DNA of 64,000 bases from the NCBI RefSeq assembly GCF_016863095.1, contig NZ_BOOF01000055.1:1-64000 (forward strand), in the 5' to 3' direction. This document shows, piece by piece, positions 32,958 through 41,440 of this stretch. The translations under genes and the position numbers were made by a program. The notes under the pieces are model-generated. The model was not told the DNA's origin. It did no database searches and saw only the letters and a list, made by a program, of their open reading frames with translations. This DNA comes from Microbispora siamensis (GTDB lineage: Bacteria; Actinomycetota; Actinomycetes; Streptosporangiales; Streptosporangiaceae). The stretch's first letter is position 1. Each line of letters begins with the position of its first letter.

Positions 32958-32986
32958 CGGGCGGCGTCCCCGCGGGACGCCGCCCG
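32958..32986 (+). terminator. Terminator hairpin after iclR
   Basis: CGGGCGGCGTCCC (32958-32970) and GGGACGCCGCCCG (32974-32986) form a perfect 13-pair stem with a three-base loop, eleven bases past the IclR stop codon. Confidence 0.75.
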
Positions 32987-33074
32987 CACGGGGCGCCAGG
33001 CACCGCACACAGGAAGAAGATCCCTCCCGAGCCCCGGGCCATCATGAGAGGCGTCCACGATCTCGGGAGTGCCG

Positions 33075-35243
33075 ATGAGAACCGCGCACCGGACCTGCCC
33101 CATCTGCGATGCCGTCTGCGGCCTCCGGCTCACCCTTGACGACGCCGGGCGCGTCCTCAACGTCAAGGGCGATCCGGACGACCCCTTCTCCAAGGGATAT
33201 ATCTGCCCGAAGGGGGCGAGTCTCGGCAAACTCGACGAGGACCCCGACCGGCTGCAGGTCCCGATGATCCGCGAGGGCGACGAGTGGCGCGAGGCCACCT
33301 GGGACGAGGCGTTCCAGGTGGTGGCCCGGGGACTGAACGGCGTCATCGAGGCGTACGGCCGCGAGGCCGTCGCCCTGTATCTCGGCAACCCCACCTTCCA
33401 CACCATGGCCGGGGCGCTGTACCGCGGCGCGCTGGCCCAGGCGCTCGGCACCCGCAACGTCTACTCCGCCAGCACCATCGACCAGATGCCCAAGCACGTC
33501 GCCTGCGGCCATATGCTCGGCGACCCGCTGGCGATCTCGGTGCCCGACCTGGACCGCACCGACTACCTGCTGATGCTGGGCGCCAACCCGGCGGTGTCCC
33601 ACGGCTCCCTGTGCGCCGCCCCCGACTTCCGCGGCCGTCTCCAGGCGCTGCGCGAGCGCGGCGGGAAGCTCGTCGTCGTCGACCCCCGCCGCACCAGGAC
33701 CGCCTCGATGGCGGACGAGCACCTGTTCATCAGGCCGGGTACGGACGCCTACCTGCTCTTCGGCATCGTCCACACGCTGCTCGCCGAGAACCTGACGGCG
33801 ATCGACCTCCAGGTGAACGGGCTGGCGGAGCTGCGCCGGCTGGCCGAGGAGTTCTCTCCCGACGCCGTGGCGAGGGTGTGCGGCGTGCCCGCCGAGGACA
33901 TCGTACGGATCGCGCGTGAGCTGGCCGCGGCCCCCACCGCCGCCGTCTACGCCCGCATCGGCACCTGCACACAGGAGTTCGGCACCGCCGCCCAGTGGCT
34001 CATCGACGTGATCAACGTCTTGACCGGCAACTTCGACCGTCCCGGCGGGGTCATGTTCGCCAAGACGGCCACACTCGAACTCGGCCGCACCCGGCAGCCG
34101 TTCGTCACCGGGCGCTGGCGCAGCCGCGTACGCGGGCTGCCGGAGGTGCTCGGCGAGCTGCCGGTGGCCACGCTCGCCGACGAGATCGAGACGCCGGGGA
34201 AGGGGCAGGTCAGGGCGCTGGTGGCGGTGGCGGGCAACCCGGTGCTTTCGGCGCCGAACGGCCCCCGTCTCGACCGGGCCTTCCGGGACCTGGAGTTCAT
34301 GGTCTGCGTGGACCCGTACCTGAACGAGACCACCAGGCACGCGCATGTGATCCTGCCGCCGCCGCGGATCCTGCAGATGCCGCACTACGACTTCATGCTG
34401 CTCAGCGTGACGGTCCGCAACTACGCGAGGTTCTCCCCGCCGATCCTGCCGCTGGAGCCCGGCCGCCTGTCGGAGGGCGAGATCCTGGCCCGCCTCACCC
34501 TGATCGCGTCGGGTCAGGAGGCGGACGCCGACCCCGCAGGGCTCGACGAGGCGATGATCGGCGAGCTGTTGCGAGGGGCGGTGGGGACGCCGGGCTCCCC
34601 CGTGGAGGGCAGGGACCCGGCCGAGCTGCGCGCCTCGCTGCAGGGCGGCAGCGGGCCCGAGCTGCTCCTCGACCTCCTGCTCAAGCTCGGCTCCTACGAC
34701 CTGTCGCTGGCCGCGCTGCTGGCGCAGCCGCACGGCGTCGACCTCGGGGCGCTGCGCCCCCGGCTGGACGAACTGCTGTGCACCGCCTCTGGACGGGTCG
34801 AGCTCGCCCCGCCCGAGCTCGCCGCGGAGGCCGGGCGCCTCCGGGCACGGCTGGCCACGCCTCCCGCGGAGTTCGTGCTCATCGGCCGCAGGCAGCTGCG
34901 GTCCAACAACAGCTGGCTGCACAACGTGGAGCCGCTGATGGGCGGCAGCAACCGCTGCACGCTGCACGTCAACCCCGCCGACGCGGACCGGCTCGGGCTC
35001 GGCGAGCGGGCCGTGGTCCGGTCGGCCGTGGGCGAGCTGACGGTGCCCGTCGAGCCCACCGACACGATCATGCCGGGCGTCGTGAGCCTGCCGCATGGCT
35101 GGGGGCATGCCGAGACCCCGCAGCTGGTCGCGGCCAAGCATGCCGGGGTCAACGCCAACGCGTTGACGGACGAGTCGGTCGTCGACCCCCTGTCGGGAAA
35201 TGCCGTGTTCAACGGCGTTCCCGTCACCGTCACGGCCTGCTGA
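33075..35243 (+). CDS. Molybdopterin-dependent oxidoreductase (DMSO-reductase family)
   Basis: 722 residues. The N-terminal [4Fe-4S] site is C8-x2-C11-x3-C15...C44 (CPICDAVC, GYICPKG). Molybdopterin-binding stretches follow (LYLGNPTFHTMAGALYRGAL; LLMLGANPAVSHGS; VVVDPRRTRTASMADEHLFIRPGTDAYL), and the C-terminal beta-barrel contains RRQLRSNNSWLHNV and LPHGWGH. Aligned with formate dehydrogenase, the metal-ligand Sec/Cys position is Asp136 (STIDQMPK), which is unlike formate dehydrogenases. No partner subunit is encoded nearby, so it may be a soluble cytoplasmic enzyme; substrate unknown. ATG 33075 has GGGAG upstream. Confidence 0.85.
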   Translation: MRTAHRTCPICDAVCGLRLTLDDAGRVLNVKGDPDDPFSKGYICPKGASLGKLDEDPDRLQVPMIREGDEWREATWDEAFQVVARGLNGVIEAYGREAVALYLGNPTFHTMAGALYRGALAQALGTRNVYSASTIDQMPKHVACGHMLGDPLAISVPDLDRTDYLLMLGANPAVSHGSLCAAPDFRGRLQALRERGGKLVVVDPRRTRTASMADEHLFIRPGTDAYLLFGIVHTLLAENLTAIDLQVNGLAELRRLAEEFSPDAVARVCGVPAEDIVRIARELAAAPTAAVYARIGTCTQEFGTAAQWLIDVINVLTGNFDRPGGVMFAKTATLELGRTRQPFVTGRWRSRVRGLPEVLGELPVATLADEIETPGKGQVRALVAVAGNPVLSAPNGPRLDRAFRDLEFMVCVDPYLNETTRHAHVILPPPRILQMPHYDFMLLSVTVRNYARFSPPILPLEPGRLSEGEILARLTLIASGQEADADPAGLDEAMIGELLRGAVGTPGSPVEGRDPAELRASLQGGSGPELLLDLLLKLGSYDLSLAALLAQPHGVDLGALRPRLDELLCTASGRVELAPPELAAEAGRLRARLATPPAEFVLIGRRQLRSNNSWLHNVEPLMGGSNRCTLHVNPADADRLGLGERAVVRSAVGELTVPVEPTDTIMPGVVSLPHGWGHAETPQLVAAKHAGVNANALTDESVVDPLSGNAVFNGVPVTVTAC

Positions 35244-35256
35244 CGTCGCCCCGCGA

Positions 35257-38200
35257 TCACCGGCCCCAGGCGCCGGCGGCCGGCAGTCCGCCGCGCGCGG
35301 GCGGCCGGGCGTGCTGGACGCGGAACAACTGCTCGCGCACCCGCTGCCCGGCCTGCTCGTCGATGCGGTCGGCGAGGTCGAGCGTGCGCGCCATGACGTC
35401 GTCGGCCTCGCTGTAGTCCCCCGTGGCGTACAGCGCGTCGCCCAGCATGATGAGCGTCTGTGCCTCGTACAACGGCATCTGCATGCCACGGAAGAGGCCG
35501 GCGGCCCTGCGCAGGTGCGTCGCGGCCTGGCCGGGCTCGCCGAGGGCGCTCGCCAGCTCGCCCAGCCCCGACAGCACGCGTGCCTCCGCCAGCCGGTGAC
35601 GGGAGGCCGTCGCCAGCTTCAGCGCGTCCTGCAGCGTCTCCTCGGCCTCGACGATCTTCCCCTGGCGTAGCCGGGCGATGGCGAAGCCGTGCAGGGCCAG
35701 CGCCTCACCGATGGAGTCGCCGATGCCGCGCACCACCGTCAGCGCCTCCTCGAAGGAGCCGGCCGACAGGCCGTACTCACCCGCCTGCAGGTGCGCCTGA
35801 CCCATCCGGTGCAGGACCTGGGCGGTGACCCTGCGGTCGCCCCCTGCCTTGCTCCGCGTGAGCGCCTCCGCGAGGAGCGTCTTCGCGCCGTCCAGGTCGT
35901 CGCAGTCGAGCCGCAGCTGGGCGAGGCTGTAGAGGGTGTGGGCCGCGGAGACGTGGTCCCCGGCGCTGTGGAACACCTTGAGGGCCTTCTCGTAGTTGGC
36001 CACCGCCTCCGCGAACCGCCCGTTGATTCGTTCCAGGACCGCGATGCTGCGGATCGCCAGGGCGATCCGGTGGTCGTCGCCGACCTCCTCGAACAGCCGG
36101 ACCGCTGCCTCCAGCTCCTGCCGCGCCTCGTCGAACCGCTGCTCGCTGAAGGACAGCGAGCCGATGGTGTACAGCATCTCGGCCTCGCCGCGCCGGTCCC
36201 CGGCCTGCCGCGCCGCGTCGAGCGCGATCTCGTGGGTCTCCCGCCAGTCGTCCAGGTAGACCCGCGACTCGAAGAAGGCCGCGGCGTTGGCGGCGAGCCG
36301 CCAGCACAGCTCCACGAAGCCCGCCTGCGCCGCCTGACGGATGCCGGAGACGAGCAGGTAGCGCTCGCGTTCGAACCACGGCATCGGATCGGCGACGAGT
36401 TGCTCGATCACCCGCTCGGGCAGTGTCCCGGGGAACGTGCCCTCGTCGCTGGCGAGCACGTCGGCGCCGAACTCCCGGGACCGGGCCGCACACGTCAGGG
36501 CGAGCAGCGAGCCGAGCACCCGCGACAGCGCGGCCTTGCGCTCCGCCGGCGGCTCCTCGGCGGCCAGGCGCTCGCGCGCGAACACCCGGATGAGGTCGTG
36601 GATCTGATACTGCGTGTGCGGGCCGCGGCCCACGAGGACCTCGACGAGGTGAGCGTCCGCGAGGTCGTCCAGCAGGTCCTGCGCCTCGGTGAGCGGCCGG
36701 TCCAGCAGGGCCGCGCCGGTCCAGACCGAGAAGATGCGGGAGTCGAGGACCGCCAGGCGCCGCAGCAGCCGCCGCGCCTCCTCACTGATGCCTTCGTAGG
36801 TGAGCGAGAGGCTGGCGCGGATGCCCATCTCGCCGTGCATCAGCTCGTCGAGCCGGCGCGTCTCGTCGCGCAGCCGCTCGACCAGCTGCTCGACGCTCCA
36901 GTGCGGGCGGGCCGCCAGCCGGGCGCCCGCGATGCGCAGCGCGAGGGGCAGGTGGCCGCACAGCTCGGCGAGCGCCTCGGCGGCCTCTCTTTCCGCCTCC
37001 ACCCGTTCCGCGCCCGCGACCTGCGCGAGCAGGTCCACCGACTGGTTCACGTCGAAGAGGTCGACGTCGACGTGCATCGCCCCCGCGAGCCCCACCAGGC
37101 GGCTCCGGCTGCTGACGATGACGGCGGAGGCGGGATTGCCGGGCAGCAGCGGCAGGACCTGGCTCTCGTTGCTCACGTCGTCCAGCACGATGAGCATCCT
37201 GCGGTCCGCCAGCAGCGAGCGGTACGTCTCCGCGCGCTCCTCCAGGCCCTCGGGCAGCGAGCTGCCGGGCACGCCCAGCGCGCGCAGGAACCGTTCGAGG
37301 ACCTGCATCGGGCTGACCGGGCGGGAGATGCCGCCGTGCAGGTCGGCGAAGAGCTGCCCGTCGGGATAGACGTCGGCGACGCTGTGCGCCGCGTGGACCG
37401 CGATGGTGGTCTTGCCGATGCCCGCCCTTCCGGAGATCGCCACGATCGGCACGGCGAAGCGCGCGGCTCCGTCGGGGACCTTCGTCAGCCGCTGCCTGAT
37501 CTCCTCGAGCTGCCTGTTGCGGCCGATGAAGTCGGCGATGCCGGCGGGCAGCATGCCGGGGACGGCGGGCGGGGCGGCGGGCGGCGGGGGCGGTTCGGCG
37601 GCGACGCGAACGCTCTCGCGCGGCGGGTTCAGGCTCTCGTCGGCCGTGAGTATCGCGTGCTCGAGCTGCTGTAGCCGCTCGTTGGGCTCGATGCCCAGCT
37701 CGTCGATCATCGTGCGCCGGGCGTCGCGGTACACCTGCAGTGCCTCCGCCTGCCGGCCCGAGCGGTACAGCGCCGTCATGAACTGGCCGAGGAGGCGTTC
37801 GCGGAGCGGGTGCTCCTCCACGAGCCTGCGCAGCTCGCTCACCACCTCGTGGTGCCGGCCGAGGTCCAGTTCGAGCTGGACGCAGTCCTCGTTCGCCGTG
37901 AGTCTCTCCTCGTCGAGCCAGCTCGCGGCGGACTGCACCACCCTGCTCTCGATGCCCTCCAGCGCGGGTCCGCGCCAGAGCGCGAGCGCCTCGCGGTAAT
38001 ACCGGACGGCCTCCTCCAGGCCCCGGTTGTCGCGGGCCTGCCGGGCCTTGAGCACCAGGTTCTCGAAGCGGTGCGCGTCGATCCGCTCGCTGTCGGCCCG
38101 GAAGGCGTACCCCTGCGCGCGGGTGACGATCATCTGCTCGTGGCCGTAACCGCCGAACAGGCGTCGCAGCGACGAGATGCAGATCTGCACCTGGGCCCGG

Positions 38201-38373
38201 GAGGTCGCGGGTGGGTCGTCCCCGTAGATGGCTTCCATGAGCCGGTGGACCGCCACCGGCCGGTTGGCCTCCAGAAGCAGGACAGCCAGGACCGTGTGTT
38301 GCCGGACGCCTCCGAGATCGAGACGTTGCCCGTCCACGGTTACTTCGAGCGCTCCCAGTAGGCGAAAGTCCAC
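35257..38373 (-). CDS. SARP-family activator (AfsR-like; BTAD, NB-ARC, TPR)
   Basis: 1,038 residues. N-terminal OmpR-type winged helix (MDFRLLGALEVTVDGQRLDL; LLEANRPVAVHRLMEAIYGDD; QVQICISSLRRLF), BTAD domain (~95-245), then an NB-ARC NTPase with Walker A ISGRAGIGKTTIAV and LADRRMLIVLDDV, and C-terminal TPR repeats (~680-1000, e.g. AAHTLYSLAQLRLDCDDLDGAKTLLAEAL). This is the AfsR layout; SARPs activate antibiotic clusters. It stands at the left edge of the enediyne genes, on the opposite strand, behind a 480-base non-coding region, and is the likely pathway activator. Confidence 0.92.
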   Translation of the reverse strand: MDFRLLGALEVTVDGQRLDLGGVRQHTVLAVLLLEANRPVAVHRLMEAIYGDDPPATSRAQVQICISSLRRLFGGYGHEQMIVTRAQGYAFRADSERIDAHRFENLVLKARQARDNRGLEEAVRYYREALALWRGPALEGIESRVVQSAASWLDEERLTANEDCVQLELDLGRHHEVVSELRRLVEEHPLRERLLGQFMTALYRSGRQAEALQVYRDARRTMIDELGIEPNERLQQLEHAILTADESLNPPRESVRVAAEPPPPPAAPPAVPGMLPAGIADFIGRNRQLEEIRQRLTKVPDGAARFAVPIVAISGRAGIGKTTIAVHAAHSVADVYPDGQLFADLHGGISRPVSPMQVLERFLRALGVPGSSLPEGLEERAETYRSLLADRRMLIVLDDVSNESQVLPLLPGNPASAVIVSSRSRLVGLAGAMHVDVDLFDVNQSVDLLAQVAGAERVEAEREAAEALAELCGHLPLALRIAGARLAARPHWSVEQLVERLRDETRRLDELMHGEMGIRASLSLTYEGISEEARRLLRRLAVLDSRIFSVWTGAALLDRPLTEAQDLLDDLADAHLVEVLVGRGPHTQYQIHDLIRVFARERLAAEEPPAERKAALSRVLGSLLALTCAARSREFGADVLASDEGTFPGTLPERVIEQLVADPMPWFERERYLLVSGIRQAAQAGFVELCWRLAANAAAFFESRVYLDDWRETHEIALDAARQAGDRRGEAEMLYTIGSLSFSEQRFDEARQELEAAVRLFEEVGDDHRIALAIRSIAVLERINGRFAEAVANYEKALKVFHSAGDHVSAAHTLYSLAQLRLDCDDLDGAKTLLAEALTRSKAGGDRRVTAQVLHRMGQAHLQAGEYGLSAGSFEEALTVVRGIGDSIGEALALHGFAIARLRQGKIVEAEETLQDALKLATASRHRLAEARVLSGLGELASALGEPGQAATHLRRAAGLFRGMQMPLYEAQTLIMLGDALYATGDYSEADDVMARTLDLADRIDEQAGQRVREQLFRVQHARPPARGGLPAAGAWGR

Positions 38374-38781
38374 CTACGTCTCCTTTGAAACTGCTCAAAC
38401 CGTGTACAACGCGGACATAATTCCTCGCGCTGTGCAAAGTGTAGAATAGAGGACCTTCAGCGTAAGGTCGTTCTCGTGCTACGGCAGTTTACGGACCATT
38501 TCGTCGAGGGGGCAGCAACTGCCAGCCTGACTACGGTGTGGCGAGATCATCCCCGTAATAGAGCATAGTCGCCCGCCTGTCCTGTATTGGCATTGTTGTC
38601 AGGGATCGTACAGCCAGACGCCGCCGCTGGCTAGGTGGGATCGCCGTCCGGCAGGTGAATTCGACCCGCCGGGGGGTAGCGATGACTCATATCCCAGCCC
38701 GCTGGCGAGTTCGCCGGCAGAAGGGGTCCGAGAGTGGTTTGCGCTGGTAATCCGCATTGTGTCTGGTCGGCTGTAAAGCCA
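38374..38781. other. Non-coding region between the SARP gene and the small exported-peptide gene
   Basis: No gene was found. The part nearest the SARP start is relatively AT-rich (around 38395-38460) and should hold the SARP promoter. A GC-rich imperfect repeat GCCCGCTGGCGAGTTCGCCGGC lies near 38700. No clear SARP-type direct repeats could be identified by eye. Confidence 0.5.
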
Positions 38782-38817
38782 GGAGCGGCCGGAGACACGT
38801 GGGTCTCCGGCCGCTCC
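38782..38817 (-). terminator. 15-bp stem terminator of the small peptide gene
   Basis: GGAGCGGCCGGAGAC (38782-38796) pairs perfectly with GTCTCCGGCCGCTCC (38803-38817) around six bases. It lies 35 bases beyond the stop of the minus-strand small gene at 38852, marking that gene as an independent transcript. Confidence 0.75.
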
Positions 38818-38851
38818 CCGGCGGTGTGCCGGTCAGGCCGGCCCGCCGAAA

Positions 38852-39040
38852 TCAGTCCCAGGGGTTGACGTAGGTGGGGCTCGGCGAGGGCGAGGGGGCC
38901 GAGGCGGTGCCGGCGCCGGTGTCCGCGTAGGCGGTGGTGGCCGGCCCGGCCAGTGCGGCGCTGGCTACGGAAGCGGCGGCCGAGAGAGCGATGAAGACGG
39001 TGACGGCGACTCGCTTGATGGTGCTGGGCTTGGCGGCCAC
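38852..39040 (-). CDS. Small putative exported peptide, 62 aa
   Basis: The start is set at GTG 39040, which has a near-perfect GGAGGT seven bases upstream; in-frame ATGs at 39115 and 39148 have none. The 62-residue product reads as a short basic N-terminus (AAKPSTIKR), a hydrophobic helix (VAVTVFIALSAAASVASAALAG) with an AYA-like cleavage site (TTAYA-D), and a mature tail of only ~24 residues ending in a Ser-Pro repeat and TYVNPWD. It therefore looks like a secreted or membrane-anchored peptide. Not recognised as a known family, and too short to be an enediyne apoprotein. Confidence 0.65.
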   Translation of the reverse strand: MAAKPSTIKRVAVTVFIALSAAASVASAALAGPATTAYADTGAGTASAPSPSPSPTYVNPWD

Positions 39041-39398
39041 TGGTTCTACCTCCACCTGTCGCGGCGCTCCGGGCGCCGATCGGCTGACGGGACCGACGTT
39101 CGGGGACGCCGCCATCGGCGCCTTATCGTCGCGCTTCCGGGACACCATCAGCGCAGGTCAAGGCGGGAGCGGAGGAAGCCTCGCGCCGCTTGGGCGTGGT
39201 CCTCGGGGGCCGGCACCCGACGGCGGTCCCGCGTCCGGCGAGAACCGAGGGATGCGGAGGCGATAGCCCGGTGATGCCACGTCGATAGCGATGGGCGGCA
39301 TTGTGATGACCAGCCCGGGCGGTGCCTGCGAAAAGGCGGCGACGCCCGGGCGGACCAGGAGAAGACGGCGCGAGCCGGGCCGGCAGGAGCCCGGGATT
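39041..39398. other. Divergent intergenic region, no gene seen
   Basis: 358 bases between the minus-strand peptide gene and the plus-strand transthyretin-fold gene. It should contain promoters for both. Frames open here in several phases but none has a ribosome site or a protein-like composition. Confidence 0.5.
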
Positions 39399-39749
39399 GT
39401 GTGGCATGAGATGGGCATTGCACTGCAGGTGCTGGACGGCTTGTACGGCCGGCCGGCCGCGGGTGTCCGGGTGCGGCTTGAGCGCATTGAGAACGGCCTC
39501 TGGTGTGCGGAGGTCAAGGCGGAGACCGACCACGAGGGACGGGTCGAGGAATGGCGCGCCCGCAGGTTCGAGCGGGGACTGCACCGCATCGTCTTCGAGA
39601 GCGACTCCTACTTCGTCGGCCTCGGGCTCGCCGCGGCCTATCCGGAGATCTCCACGATGTTCCGGATGCACGACGAGACCGACGCGTACCAGGTGCAGGT
39701 CCTTCTCTCGCCGTTCTCCTACTCCGTCTATTTCGGCTCGCTCAGCTGA
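39399..39749 (+). CDS. Transthyretin-fold (HIUase-like) protein lacking catalytic residues
   Basis: 116 residues from GTG 39399 (AGGAG nine bases upstream; ATG 39411 is four codons inside). The fold is that of 5-hydroxyisourate hydrolase/transthyretin: ALQVLDGLYGRPAAGVRVRLERI, ETDHEGRVEEW, PEISTMFRMHDE and VLLSPFSYSVYFGS. The residues that make HIUase an enzyme are changed: the N-terminal His of HVLD is Gln10, the His before the LLSP strand is Gln98, and the C-terminal YRGS is YFGS. It is thus unlikely to hydrolyse hydroxyisourate. It starts the operon that contains leuA, the LAL regulator and the carboxylase subunit. Confidence 0.78.
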   Translation: MWHEMGIALQVLDGLYGRPAAGVRVRLERIENGLWCAEVKAETDHEGRVEEWRARRFERGLHRIVFESDSYFVGLGLAAAYPEISTMFRMHDETDAYQVQVLLSPFSYSVYFGSLS

Positions 39750-39780
39750 GGTGTGAGCGCCCGGAGAAAAGGAATCGACC

Positions 39781-41436
39781 GTGAAGATCAGACGCTACAG
39801 CGGATCCGCGCGGGTTCCTCTCGAACGGCGCGCCTGGCCGGACGCGGTCATCGAGAGGGCGCCGCGCTGGCTGTCGACCGACCTCCGCGACGGCAACCAG
39901 TCGCTGGCCGAGCCGATGACGCCCGCCCGGAAGCTCATGATGTTCGACCTGCTGGTCGGCATGGGCTACAAGGAGATCGAGGTCGGCTTCCCGGCCGCGA
40001 GCAGGGACGACCACGATTTCGTCCGGATGCTCGTCGAGCGGGACCTGATCCCCGACGACGTCCGCGTCTCCGTGCTCGTGCAGGCCCGCGACGAGCTGAT
40101 CGAGCGCACCGTGGCGAGCCTGGAAGGGGCGCGGCGCGCCACGATCCACCTCTACGCGGCGACCTCTCCGCAGTTTCGCGACCTGGTGTTCGGAATGAGC
40201 CGCGACGCGTGCAAGGACCTCGCCGTCCAGGGCGCCCGGCTGGTGATGAAGTACGCGGAGCGGACGCTGGACGGGTGCGATCTCGGCTTCCAGTTCTCGC
40301 CCGAGCACTTCAACGACACCGAGCCGGACTTCTCCCTCGAGGTCTGCGAGGCGGTCATGGACGTCTGGCAGCCGGAAGCCGGCCGCGAGATCATCCTGAA
40401 CTTCCCCGCCACGGTCGAGCGCGCGACGCCGAACGTCTTCGCCGACCAGATCGAGTGGATGCACCGCAACCTCTCCCGGCGCGAGCACGTCTGCCTGTCG
40501 GTCCACCCGCACAACGACCGGGGAACCGGCGTCGCCGCGGCGGAACTGGCCGTGATGGCCGGCGCCGACCGGATCGAGGGCTGCCTGTTCGGCAACGGGG
40601 AGCGGGCGGGCAACGTGTGCCTGGTCACCCTGGGCCTCAACCTCTCGACCCAGGGCGTGGACCCCGGCATCGACTTCTCCGACCTCGACCGTGTCCGGCG
40701 TACGGTCGAGCACTGCACGGGGATGCCGGTGCACCCCCGGCATCCCTACGGCGGTGATCTCGTCTACACCGCGTTCTCCGGCTCCCACCAGGACGCCATC
40801 AGGAAGGGTTTCGACGCCGCAGAGCGGGAGGCCGAGCGTACCGGCACCGGCCCGGCCGACCAGCCGTGGCGGGTGCCGTACCTGCCACTGGACCCGCGGG
40901 ACGTGGGCCGGACGCACGAGGCCGTCGTGCGGATCAACAGCCAGTCCGGCAAGGGCGGCCTGGCCTACGTCATGAGCACCAGGCACGGGCTGACCCTGCC
41001 GCGCGACCTGCAGATCGACTTCGCCCGCCGGATACAGGCGGTGGCGGACGCCGAGGGCGGGGAGATCCCGCCGGACCGGGTCATGGAGGTCTTCCGGCGG
41101 GAGTACGTGCTGGACCGCGTGCCGGACGGCACGACCGGTCGCGGCGTGCCGGTGGCCGCGGCGCGGGGAACGGTCACGCTGCACGTCGACACCGGGCACG
41201 CGGGCGCGGCGCGGCGGGACGACGTCGCGGTCTACGCCGAGTACCGGGTGGACGGCGCCTGCCACTGGGGGGCCGGGATCGAGCGGGACGTCCAGGCGGC
41301 CGCGCTGGCCGCGGTGCGCGCCGCCGTCCGCCGCGCCGGGCCGGACCCGGCGCGGGCGCGGGGGGACGCGGAAGAGAAGGGGCGCCACGGGCGCCGGGGC
41401 GCCGGGCGGGCCCTGCGGGTGAAGGCCGGCAGGTGA
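39781..41436 (+). CDS. 2-isopropylmalate synthase-type (LeuA) enzyme
   Basis: 551 residues from GTG 39781 with AAAGGA upstream. The DRE-TIM metallolyase core has STDLRDGNQSLAEPMTPARK, HPHNDRGTGVAAAELAVMAGAD and EGCLFGNGERAGNVCLVTLGLN (metal and 2-oxoacid binding), and the linker and C-terminal regulatory-type domain are present (GTVTLHVDTG...YRVDGACHWGAGIERDVQAAALAAVRAA). It condenses acetyl-CoA with a 2-oxo acid. It is either the cell's leuA or a cluster-specific paralogue; the tight operon with a pathway regulator (four bases) favours the latter. It might supply or extend a branched 2-oxo acid for a side chain. Confidence 0.85.
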   Translation: MKIRRYSGSARVPLERRAWPDAVIERAPRWLSTDLRDGNQSLAEPMTPARKLMMFDLLVGMGYKEIEVGFPAASRDDHDFVRMLVERDLIPDDVRVSVLVQARDELIERTVASLEGARRATIHLYAATSPQFRDLVFGMSRDACKDLAVQGARLVMKYAERTLDGCDLGFQFSPEHFNDTEPDFSLEVCEAVMDVWQPEAGREIILNFPATVERATPNVFADQIEWMHRNLSRREHVCLSVHPHNDRGTGVAAAELAVMAGADRIEGCLFGNGERAGNVCLVTLGLNLSTQGVDPGIDFSDLDRVRRTVEHCTGMPVHPRHPYGGDLVYTAFSGSHQDAIRKGFDAAEREAERTGTGPADQPWRVPYLPLDPRDVGRTHEAVVRINSQSGKGGLAYVMSTRHGLTLPRDLQIDFARRIQAVADAEGGEIPPDRVMEVFRREYVLDRVPDGTTGRGVPVAAARGTVTLHVDTGHAGAARRDDVAVYAEYRVDGACHWGAGIERDVQAAALAAVRAAVRRAGPDPARARGDAEEKGRHGRRGAGRALRVKAGR

Positions 41437-41440
41437 CGAC

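Noticed and set aside
35689-37674. 661-codon plus-strand frame opposite the SARP gene
   Set aside because: The opposite strand encodes an intact AfsR-like protein with Walker and BTAD motifs; the shadow has no recognisable domain.
38852-39040. Small exported protein as an enediyne chromoprotein apoprotein
   Set aside because: Known apoproteins are about 110 mature residues with a beta-sandwich and disulfides; this has a ~24-residue tail and no cysteines.
39123-39671. 182-codon minus-strand frame between the small peptide gene and the transthyretin-fold gene
   Set aside because: It overlaps the transthyretin-fold gene in antisense and shows no domain or initiation site.
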